This document shows positions 57,571 to 64,000 of a stretch of DNA of 64,000 nt, piece by piece. The DNA is taken from contig NZ_JAVRIC010000018.1 of the NCBI RefSeq assembly GCF_031846245.1, forward strand, positions 22,829 to 86,828, read 5' to 3'. The notes under the pieces are model-generated. The model was not told where the DNA came from. It saw nothing but the letters and a program-made list of their open reading frames with translations, and made no database searches. Each line of letters begins with the position of its first letter. Within the stretch, counting starts at the first letter, position 1. The DNA comes from Banduia mediterranea. Lineage in GTDB: Bacteria; Pseudomonadota; Gammaproteobacteria; Nevskiales; Nevskiaceae. A program made the position numbers and the translations under genes.

Positions 57571-58853
57571 CAGCGGGATGGATCGATGAACATCGAGCTG
57601 AGCATGCCCATCAGCAACCCGCTCGAAAAGCTCAGGCTCATGGCCTGCAGCGCCTCGATCGGGCTGAAGTCGCTGCCCATGTCCTTGGTCTTGTTCATGT
57701 CGGTCTGCGTCACTTCGCGCATCCACAGGCCGTCACGCACCATCCAGCCCTCGCCCTGGCTGTTTTCGTAGAGGTTCATGCCGTCGCCGGTGAAGGTGTC
57801 GAGCACACGGCCGTCGTCGCTCTGGGTGATGCTCATGTCGCCGATGCTGTTCTGGTCGAGTCCGTCGACGACGATCGCCTGATCGCCCTTGGTGATCGTC
57901 AGCTTGCTGGAGAGCGTCATCGCCTCATTGCGTGCGTACGGCGTGGTGTCGATCGTGATCTTGGTGCCGTCTTCCAGGTTCAGCGAAATCGTGCCCCAGA
58001 AGTCCACATCGGTGCGGCCGTCACCGTTCGTATCGAAGTGCGGGTCGCCCCAGATGCGCGAACGCTCGCCGGTGTCCTTGTTGGTCAGCACGATTTCGGA
58101 GCTGTGCTCGTTGATGTCCAGCGTGTAGTTGCCGAGATCGATCGTCGCACGGCCGTTACCGGTTTCGGACACCGTCCACTCGCTCTGCGCCGGTGCCGGG
58201 ACCGGCATCGGATGCACCGACGGCCCGCTGTTGCCGAGGCTCTTGTCCAGCGCCGCCATGATGGTGCTCGCCTCCGGCCAGCTGATGTCGCCGTCCGAAG
58301 CTGCGGTGGCCACCATGCCGACCAGCTCCATGCGCTCCGCGCCCGAAAGCCTGGACAGGTCCGCATTGCCGAAGGCGCTGTCCAGCGCCGCCATCCACGG
58401 CGTGGTGCTGGTCTGTTCGAGCAGCGAATCCACGGTGCTGAGGAACCGGTAGTCGCGCAGCAGGGAACCGAGCTCGCCGGTGGAATTGCCGAGCAATTCG
58501 CCCAGCATGCCGTTGAACAGCGCCGAACCCGGGGCCTGACGCAGATCCATACCGGAAAACGGCCAGCTGTCGCTGAAGGCACCGATCCCGTTGGTGGAAA
58601 ATTCCCGCATCGCGGCGATCAATGCATCCGCGTCACTGGGGCTGATGTCGCCGTCTGCCGACAAGGCACGCGCCATCGTCAACAGCGTCTTGCGCTCACC
58701 GCCGGACATCTGGCTGGGGTTGAGCATTTCCAGCGCGCCAGCCACGCGCGCCTCGCTGGGGCCGCCGACCGGCGTATCCAGTGTGCGCGCCATCGCGCCC
58801 TGGAACCGCGTTTCGGAGAGCCCCCCGAACAGCATGTTTCCCATTGCAGTCAT
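57570..58853 (-). CDS. DUF1521/MIIA self-cleaving domain protein, candidate T3SS effector
   Basis: A 427-residue protein with no signal peptide. Two related helical repeats (about 43-82 and 162-203) each contain a DGDIS calcium-loop-like motif. Residues about 224-350 match DUF1521, the metal-ion-inducible autocleavage domain known from the rhizobial T3SS effector NopE1, including the cleavage motif GD/PHFD at 269-274 and a calcium-like loop DTNGDGRTD right behind. The C-terminus is helical and hydrophobic. AAGGAG 6 bp before the ATG at 58853 decides the start. Together with the adjacent T3SS this makes secretion likely. Confidence 0.82.
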   Translation of the reverse strand: MTAMGNMLFGGLSETRFQGAMARTLDTPVGGPSEARVAGALEMLNPSQMSGGERKTLLTMARALSADGDISPSDADALIAAMREFSTNGIGAFSDSWPFSGMDLRQAPGSALFNGMLGELLGNSTGELGSLLRDYRFLSTVDSLLEQTSTTPWMAALDSAFGNADLSRLSGAERMELVGMVATAASDGDISWPEASTIMAALDKSLGNSGPSVHPMPVPAPAQSEWTVSETGNGRATIDLGNYTLDINEHSSEIVLTNKDTGERSRIWGDPHFDTNGDGRTDVDFWGTISLNLEDGTKITIDTTPYARNEAMTLSSKLTITKGDQAIVVDGLDQNSIGDMSITQSDDGRVLDTFTGDGMNLYENSQGEGWMVRDGLWMREVTQTDMNKTKDMGSDFSPIEALQAMSLSFSSGLLMGMLSSMFIDPSR

Positions 58854-58959
58854 AGAAAACTCCTTCATCTCCATGGGTGGTTGGACTGCCGATTCCGCTC
58901 CGACCCGGCTTCGGCATGAGTTCATCCTGAACCGCCCGCCGCCGCTTTCACATTCGGAA

Positions 58960-58985
58960 GCGCCCTAGCCTAGGGAACGCCCGAG
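58960..58985. promoter_or_regulatory. 26-bp shared element, copy A
   Basis: GCGCC then TAGCCTAGGGAACGCC and CGAG. It matches the copy at 62169-62194 with one mismatch in 26 bp, with weaker similarity continuing on the left side. It lies in the gap between the MIIA operon (minus strand) and the lipoprotein gene (plus strand). Function is unknown; a regulatory site is likely. Confidence 0.7.
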
Positions 58986-59059
58986 GTAGTGCCCGCGCGC
59001 CCGATCGCCACAATGATCCACAGCCGCCGGTCTTCCCCCATCGGACCCGAGGAACAACC

Positions 59060-61009
59060 GTGAACCAACGCAAGCTTTGTCTGCTCGCCCTGCTGTGCGC
59101 CCTGCTCTGCCTGTCGGCCTGCGGCGGCGGAGGCGGTGGAGACGACGATACGCCACCGCCGGACACGCCCGGCGATCCCGGCGATCCTGATGATCCAGAC
59201 GAACCGGATGAACCCGATGAACCCGATGAGCCCGATGAGCCCGACGAACCGGAATGGCCCACCGCACTCAACGGCGACCTCAGCGGCAAGGTCTACTACG
59301 ACGCACCGGAAAATTATGTGGAACTGGATCTGGCCACCGGCATCGTGCGTTCGATCCATCCCGACAACGGGGGTACGCCGTCCGAAGACGGCACTGAATT
59401 CGTGGACCAGAACCTGGACCCATTGAGTGGCTCCAACAGCACCAGCGACCTGCTGATTCTGGACCGGCAGGGTGTCACCAAGGTTCGTATCGAGAAAGCA
59501 GACTTCTATTACGGCCGGCCCAAACTCTCGCCGGACAAGAGCCTGATCGCCGTTGGCTGGGACTCGCCGAATGACCTGTACCTGTTCAAGCGCAATGGCG
59601 ACTCGCTGGGCTTCTATGAAGGCGCTACCAGCTGGGACTGGGGACCCGATGGCAAGCTCTACTACATCAAGGGTGACAATCTGTTCGTGTCCGAAGGCGA
59701 CTACAGCAGCGCCAACGGCATTGCCTCGTTCCCGGGCGAGGCACCCAATTTTCTCTCCGTAAGCCCGGACGGAACACAGATCGCCCTGACTCTCGGTGAT
59801 ACCGGCACGCTCGACAATCACGTCTACATCATCAACACAGACGGCAACGGCCGGCGCCAGTTGACGACGTCCAACCTCAACGAGGACGGTGCCACCTGGT
59901 CTGCCGATGGAAGCCACGTGATCGTCCGCCAGGACATTGTCTACCCCGGACACATCGGCGGCATCCCCGGCTCCGGCTGTCCGGAGCTGTGGGCGGTGCC
60001 GGTCGACGCCGAAATGGTGAATCTGTCCGCCGACAACCCCGCGCCCGCGACGAAGATCCTGCAACTGGAAGACGGCGAAACCCGCAACGTCTGCGCATTT
60101 GGTCCTCCCGAATGGCGGACGCCGCCAAGCCAGGCACTACCCAGCGTCGTCGGCACCGCGCCCCAAGGCGACGGGCTCAACGCCGGCCTGGACGGCCGTC
60201 TGTTCATGGATTTGGCGCCGGGGCTCGGCTACGTAATAGTCGACAGTGGCGAAGAAATTCCCGTCCCCACGGCGGGCGACCTGGATAGCAGTCCGTACGC
60301 GTCTTGGGACGGCACGGAGATGAGCTACATAACCGATAGTAACGACGTCGATACCCGCCAAATCAACGTGCAGGCACTCGATACCGACGCAATTTCCGCC
60401 AGCTTCCAAGCGCTCGATTTCTTCGGCGGCACACCCAAGCTTTCGCCGGATGGCGAAATGGTCGCAGTCGAGTGGAGCTCCTATGACTACGGAGACGAAA
60501 CGAGCCAGATCGTCACCGTGTTCGCCCGCAGCGGCGACATCCTCGCGCGGTTCCCGCAGATGGATGCTTGGAGTTGGCTACCAGACGGGCGTTTGGCGAT
60601 GGCCAGCCGCAACGAGGTCTACCTGAGTAATGTGTCCTTAACTGATGTCACCAGAATCGCGACACTGCCCGACGACATCAGCGGTCTCGAAGCCAGCCCG
60701 GATGGCCAAGCACTGGTCTTCGCCATGGACGGACACATCTGGACGATGCATATGGATGGCAGTGGTCTCCGGCAGCTCACTATATCGCGCAACAGCGATC
60801 ATTCCCCGGCGTGGTCACCGGACAGCCGCTACGTGGCCGTCATTACCGACGCCCACTGCCCTGAAGTGCATATCGTTCCGGCTGACGGCGAACGCGTGCA
60901 CATCGCAGAACCTGCCGTGGACACCAGCGCCATCAAAATGCGGGAACTCAATGACAACGGCGATCCGCGGAACGTCTGCGCATATTCCACAATGAGCTGG
61001 CGCGAATGA
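59060..61009 (+). CDS. lipoprotein with TolB-like beta-propeller repeats
   Basis: A 649-residue lipoprotein. The signal ends in the lipobox LSAC followed by a Gly run, then a linker of DEP repeats (about residues 30-64) encoded by 12-bp-like repeats. The mature part has two similar halves (about 68-350 and 375-649), each with PKLSPD, WSADG/WSPDS and HVYIINTDGNGRRQLT-like PD40/TolB blades and an ending NVCA. The start GTG at 59060 follows GAGGAA. It is likely a surface or periplasmic binding protein. Placed divergently from the MIIA operon, it may be co-regulated. Confidence 0.8.
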   Translation: MNQRKLCLLALLCALLCLSACGGGGGGDDDTPPPDTPGDPGDPDDPDEPDEPDEPDEPDEPDEPEWPTALNGDLSGKVYYDAPENYVELDLATGIVRSIHPDNGGTPSEDGTEFVDQNLDPLSGSNSTSDLLILDRQGVTKVRIEKADFYYGRPKLSPDKSLIAVGWDSPNDLYLFKRNGDSLGFYEGATSWDWGPDGKLYYIKGDNLFVSEGDYSSANGIASFPGEAPNFLSVSPDGTQIALTLGDTGTLDNHVYIINTDGNGRRQLTTSNLNEDGATWSADGSHVIVRQDIVYPGHIGGIPGSGCPELWAVPVDAEMVNLSADNPAPATKILQLEDGETRNVCAFGPPEWRTPPSQALPSVVGTAPQGDGLNAGLDGRLFMDLAPGLGYVIVDSGEEIPVPTAGDLDSSPYASWDGTEMSYITDSNDVDTRQINVQALDTDAISASFQALDFFGGTPKLSPDGEMVAVEWSSYDYGDETSQIVTVFARSGDILARFPQMDAWSWLPDGRLAMASRNEVYLSNVSLTDVTRIATLPDDISGLEASPDGQALVFAMDGHIWTMHMDGSGLRQLTISRNSDHSPAWSPDSRYVAVITDAHCPEVHIVPADGERVHIAEPAVDTSAIKMRELNDNGDPRNVCAYSTMSWRE

Positions 61010-61222
61010 AGCGGCCGCGGACATCCTGGTGCAAACCCTATCTAGGGCACGTCCCGGCTGGGCGCGACTGCAGATGACCCGTAACTTGAGCCCCGTCATC
61101 GCGGCCCCCGCCGCGATGACATTGGTCAACCCGCTCCGCGTGCGGTCGAACTCTCCGACTGGCACCGTGCGTGAGGGGCAGCAGCACGGACTTTCATACA
61201 AATCTTTGGAGAGGTAGATCAA

Positions 61223-61903
61223 ATGTCCAACGGTCTCAATCTGAACTCGATTCTCAACATTGCCTCGATCGCCGGAGCGGCGTTTACCGGCGGTGCTTCC
61301 CTGATGCTCAACGCCGCCATGCAGGCCGCGAGCCAAGTCGGTGCCCAGGCACTAGGCTCCGCCATGCAGTCGCTCGGCATCGGAGCCAAGCAGATGGATG
61401 CCGCGATCGACGCATTCCAGGCCGGCTTCGCGCTGGCCACCGGCGACGCCCAGGGCTTCGCGCAGGAACTCGGCGAACTCGCTTCCGGCATCCAGTCGGC
61501 GGCCAATCACCAAGGTGCCAACGGCGAATACACCGGTGATCTCGACCGGGCCGTTTCCGATCTCACCCAAGACATCACCGACGCGCTGATCGACGCCCGC
61601 CGTGATGCTCGCGACGGTGAATCCGCAGTCTCCGGCAGCAGCGAAGGCAAGAGCTGGCTGGTCGCCATTGCCGAAGCGCTGGGCAAGGCAATGGGCGAGC
61701 ATGCCGCCAACATGGTCGGCTACGCCAACGACATGAACAATGCCACCGGCGGCGGCGACGACCCGGAAGCGGCCCGCGAATTCGCCTCGCTGCAGTCGAA
61801 AATGCAGGGCGAAGCCCAGATGTTCTCGATCGCGTCGAGCACCATGTCGACCACGATCAAGGCCATCGGCGAAGGCCTTTCCAGCGTTGCGCGCAAGCAG
61901 TAA
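61223..61903 (+). CDS. helical secreted-type protein, candidate T3SS filament or effector
   Basis: A 226-residue protein without Cys and without a signal peptide. Long Ala/Gly/Ser-rich helices, a central polar Gly-rich loop (about 92-150) and a C-terminal helix ending IKAIGEGLSSVARKQ. That end resembles the putative needle protein at 42923, a feature of self-assembling T3SS subunits. GGAGAGG precedes the ATG. A hairpin terminator follows at 61934. It may build an extracellular filament or translocon part; no family was recognised. Confidence 0.7.
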   Translation: MSNGLNLNSILNIASIAGAAFTGGASLMLNAAMQAASQVGAQALGSAMQSLGIGAKQMDAAIDAFQAGFALATGDAQGFAQELGELASGIQSAANHQGANGEYTGDLDRAVSDLTQDITDALIDARRDARDGESAVSGSSEGKSWLVAIAEALGKAMGEHAANMVGYANDMNNATGGGDDPEAAREFASLQSKMQGEAQMFSIASSTMSTTIKAIGEGLSSVARKQ

Positions 61904-61933
61904 CACGGACGGAAGCAGTATCCGACGATGTGG

Positions 61934-61965
61934 GGCGAGGCGCGAAAGCGCCTCGCCTCTTGTCG
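61934..61965 (+). terminator. Rho-independent terminator
   Basis: GGCGAGGCGC (61934-61943), GAAA loop, and GCGCCTCGCC (61948-61957), a perfect 10-bp stem followed by TCTTGT. It ends the transcript of the gene at 61223. Confidence 0.8.
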
Positions 61966-62040
61966 TTGGTGCACAGTGGATTCACCATTGTCGAACCCAA
62001 TCGGACAATCGTTTCACCTCACCCCCCCGGGAGGCAAAAC

Positions 62041-62253
62041 TTGAAAAGCAAAGGACTCATCCTGCTTGTCGGCCTGGTCTCGGTGACACCGGCGTTCGCG
62101 CAGGACCTGGCGTCGATCTATTCTTCCAGTGTGTTCCAGCCGCCCTGCGGAGCCGTTCATATACGAATGCGCCCCAGCCTAGGGAACGCCCGAGCTGCTC
62201 AGTCGCGCTGCCGCCGCCTACCGGTCGGTCTGAAAATGCGGCAGTTCCGATGA
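62041..62253 (+). pseudogene. truncated secreted protein (DUF6683-like start)
   Basis: A TTG start at 62041 with GGGAGG before it encodes a clean signal peptide (ILLVGLVSVTPAFA-QD) and 16 residues of mature protein (LASIYSSSVF). Then the sequence changes into the 26-bp element and unrelated codons until a stop at 62253. This looks like the broken start of a protein such as the one at 62564. The rest of the gene is gone. Confidence 0.6.
62169..62194. promoter_or_regulatory. 26-bp shared element, copy C
   Basis: Same as the element at 58960-58985 except T to C at one position. It lies about 370 bp upstream of the DUF6683-like gene at 62564, within the broken reading frame of the truncated copy. 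Confidence 0.7.
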
Positions 62254-62563
62254 CTTTATGCGCTCATCGCCAAGGACCGACCCTGGGGTTTCCACGAGGT
62301 AGCCATCGCATCGCCCCCTGAGCAAACTGCTGGCAGTGTTCGCTGGCTCGGGGTACGGCGGGCGGACGATAAAGACTCGCCATGAGAAATACGGACATGA
62401 ACCGATCGATGACGCCCCCTTCCCCTACCGGCTATCCGACCTTGCTGCTCAGATTGACTTTATTGTTGGCACTTGTGGCATCCGTCAAGCGCCGCACCGA
62501 TATCTCACGGCGCCGCGCCAGTGTGCCTGTCCGGACAAATGCAACCAAGGAATGGTGACACCG
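62254..62563. other. gap between the truncated and intact secreted-protein genes
   Basis: About 310 bp. One frame is open from 62336 into the next gene but its first 72 codons show no signal or family pattern. I see no gene or hairpin here. Confidence 0.4.
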
Positions 62564-63325
62564 ATGACGACTCCCCTTTTCCGTAACACATCTGTCAGTA
62601 TGTTCTCAGTCGGCCTGCTGCTACTCGCCAGCATCGCGCAGGCGCAGGCCCCGTCGCAGAGCTTCTTCAGCGCCGTGGCGTTCGGCACCAACAACGCTTT
62701 GCTGTCGAACGGTATCACCAATCGGTCGTGGATTAATCCCGCAACTTCTCCCGCGAAGCGATCGGATCTTGCCACTCAGGATGGAAAATACTCGTCGGCG
62801 GAAGTGCTCCAGTACAAGCCGTCTTCAACCGTCTCGCAGTCGGTACGAACCGACCTACGCACGCATCTGATACGCACTAACTCTTCACCGGAGTTTCAAG
62901 CCGAAATCACGAAAGCGCTTTCCACGGACGCCATCTGGCAAGAATTCGACCGTCTGCTGACAAGCTACGGTTACTCCAGTCGCAACCTCGCCGATGTCAT
63001 GGCGGCCTACTATGTCTGTGGCTGGGAGATTGTTCACAAGCAGGAGATTCAGCCCCAGCAGTTCAAGGCCATACGCAATCAACTCGCCGTGACGATGGCC
63101 AACAGCCCGGATATTCGCCGCTTGAGCGATGCGGAAAAGCAGCGCACGGCCGAAGCCATGGGCATCATGACCGCAATAGCGGGCGCGGGCAGTCAGGAGC
63201 TGCTGAAGCAACGCAACCAGCAAGGCTTTGCCGAACTGCAGCAAGCGGTCTACCAATCATTCTCCAGGCAAGGGATTGATCTCAAGCAACTCAAACTGAC
63301 TGATGACGGATTCGTCATGGGTTGA
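62564..63325 (+). CDS. secreted DUF6683-like protein
   Basis: A 253-residue exported protein. Signal peptide (VGLLLLASIAQAQA) then a helical mature domain with conserved-looking SPEFQAEITKALSTDAIWQEFDRLL, YYVCGWEIV and QQAVYQSFSRQGIDLKQL. I assign it to DUF6683 from memory of that pattern; this needs a profile search. The start is chosen at 62564 (AAGGA 12 bp upstream); 62552 is an alternative. It may be a product of the Sec pathway, not a T3SS substrate. Confidence 0.6.
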   Translation: MTTPLFRNTSVSMFSVGLLLLASIAQAQAPSQSFFSAVAFGTNNALLSNGITNRSWINPATSPAKRSDLATQDGKYSSAEVLQYKPSSTVSQSVRTDLRTHLIRTNSSPEFQAEITKALSTDAIWQEFDRLLTSYGYSSRNLADVMAAYYVCGWEIVHKQEIQPQQFKAIRNQLAVTMANSPDIRRLSDAEKQRTAEAMGIMTAIAGAGSQELLKQRNQQGFAELQQAVYQSFSRQGIDLKQLKLTDDGFVMG

Positions 63326-63350
63326 AGAATGCTCTGCCGGGGTCAGAAAG

Positions 63351-63426
63351 GGTTACGGTGACAGTTTACTGTTTCCCCTATTCGGTCCGAACCAATTCTT
63401 GCGTTTGGTATACCGTCACCGTAACC
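63351..63426. repeat. inverted repeat (REP-like palindrome)
   Basis: GGTTACGGTGAC (63351-63362) and GTCACCGTAACC (63415-63426) are perfect complements. The similarity extends inward with mismatches (about 17 of 19). The central part is AT-rich. It resembles extragenic palindromes that often follow genes in gammaproteobacteria. Confidence 0.75.
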
Positions 63427-63430
63427 AGCA

Positions 63431-63573
63431 GTTAAACCTGAATCCGTGGGCTGCCCCTACGGATCAAGCATAATGCATTGAATATGCTGAAAAATAGCGA
63501 CCATCACTCATTCACCCTAGATGCGCATGGAAAATGGCCGAATTCAATTCAGGTCCACGGATTCAGGTGTTAG
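63431..63573. repeat. MITE-like element with 14-bp inverted ends
   Basis: ACCTGAATCCGTGG (63436-63449) and CCACGGATTCAGGT (63555-63568) are exact complements about 105 bp apart. They are flanked by GTTAA and GTTAG, a possible imperfect target duplication. No coding capacity. Confidence 0.55.
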
Positions 63574-63582
63574 TTCAATCTT

Positions 63583-63893
63583 CTATCCTTCCTCCCAAGG
63601 CTTATTCTCCTGCCCGGCGAGATTCCGGCTGCCGTGGATGACGGTGAGGATGAGCAGTTGCTCGGTCTGTAGCAGGTAGATGATCCGATAACCCTGGACG
63701 ATCAGCTCGCGCACATCGTCGCGGTCGTCGGCCTCGGGCACCCTGCGCCCCATCCGGGGATGGTCTTCGAGCTGATCGGTGGTATCGATGAGCCTGTCGA
63801 CGAACAGCTCGGCGTAATAGGGCACATCCCGGGCGATATAGTCGTAGATGTCTCGAGATCGGCCTCGGCGATCTCCGATCAGTGAATCCTCAT
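63583..63893 (-). pseudogene. ParE/RelE-type toxin, inactivated
   Basis: The frame from 63825 gives 80 residues ending a typical ParE toxin (MGRRVPE, RELIVQGYRIIYLLQ, HGSRNL). The natural start is the ATG at 63893, which overlaps the antitoxin stop (ATGA). From there MRIH is followed by a TGA where a Trp codon is expected, and one base is missing around 63858-63862 so the frame shifts before IYDYIARDV. Thus both a nonsense and a frameshift mutation separate the start from the body of the toxin. Confidence 0.85.
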
Positions 63894-64000
63894 ACGTGGC
63901 GTTTCTTGGCGAGCAAGCGGCGCTTCATCTCTTCGTGGGGAATGGTGCGGCCTTCCTCGACAGCTTTCAGGCCAGCTTCGATCTTCTGCTTTACATAGAA
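63890..64000 (-). CDS. ParD-like antitoxin, 5' end outside the window
   Basis: The last 36 residues (FYVKQKIEAGLKAVEEGRT, HEEMKRRLLAKKRHV) match the C-terminal toxin-binding part of ribbon-helix-helix antitoxins. The stop overlaps the toxin start by 4 bp, the usual type II arrangement. Confidence 0.8.
   Translation of the reverse strand, partial: FYVKQKIEAGLKAVEEGRTIPHEEMKRRLLAKKRHV

Noticed and set aside
58971..59020. Possible HrpL-type promoter (GGAAC ... CCAC) near the shared element
   Set aside because: GGAAC and CCAC are about 28 bp apart instead of 15-16, and no HrpL-like sigma factor gene is in the window.
58970..60064. Minus-strand frames opposite the lipoprotein, including a GSSGSSG repeat protein
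   Set aside because: The repeat is the reverse reading of the DEP stalk repeats; the plus-strand gene has a leader, lipobox and RBS.

Overview
The window is high-GC DNA from a gammaproteobacterium. The best clue is the collinear minus-strand block trpA, accD, folC, a SPOR-domain gene, cvpA and purF, an order common in Gammaproteobacteria. I cannot name the genus from sequence alone.

Positions 1-17283 look like the right-hand part of a Tn3-family transposon carrying metal-resistance cargo. It holds a cut-off heavy-metal-binding protein, a GDCCVxC protein, a CzcI-like protein with czcCBA and a PII-like gene, two cation diffusion facilitators, and a minus-strand operon (CDF, cytochrome c/FTR1 permease, CDF, PAP2 phosphatase) divergent from a merR gene with a textbook 19-bp-spacer promoter. 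The module ends with tnpC, a frameshifted tnpA, a coiled-coil remnant, 22-bp repeats and a 41-bp terminal inverted repeat ending at 17283. The other end lies outside the window or is not recognisable.

Positions 17300-31400 are mixed chromosomal genes: nicotinamidase, a wrecked tetR, a PhoD phosphatase, a cytosolic formate dehydrogenase module (fdhD, a YjgC/YrhE-like alpha subunit, a DUF1641 protein), an SDR, an isochorismatase-family hydrolase, UDP-glucose dehydrogenase with a duplicated 3' end, and a large SF1 helicase with a toxin-like N-terminus and an ankyrin-containing C-terminus. A tRNA-Val(CAC) with its own promoter and terminator follows, then the stub of a phage-type integrase fused to the tail of purF, the scar of a lost island.

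Positions 31930-37909 are housekeeping genes. At 37983, 73 bp upstream of trpA, a complete non-flagellar type III secretion system begins. The minus-strand operon runs fliO-like, sctV, sctC, sctD, a putative sctF, sctI, sctJ, sctK, sctL, sctN, sctO, sctP. The plus-strand operon runs histidine kinase, FixJ-type regulator, sctQ (with an internal start), sctR, sctS, sctT. sctU is on the minus strand. No trpB lies next to trpA, so the T3SS interrupts the usual trpBA linkage.

Positions 55800-64000 hold the probable T3SS accessory and effector region: two unknown coupled genes, a GNAT acetyltransferase coupled to a protein with a DUF1521/MIIA self-cleavage domain (GD/PHFD), a beta-propeller lipoprotein, a helical secreted-type protein whose C-terminus matches the putative needle protein, a truncated and an intact DUF6683-like secreted protein, and a decayed ParE toxin beside its antitoxin. 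A 26-bp element with one mismatch occurs twice here (58960 and 62169), with a partial match in front of sctV. The most interesting candidates are the MIIA effector operon, the FliO-like protein inside a non-flagellar T3SS, the shared element and the helicase fusion.
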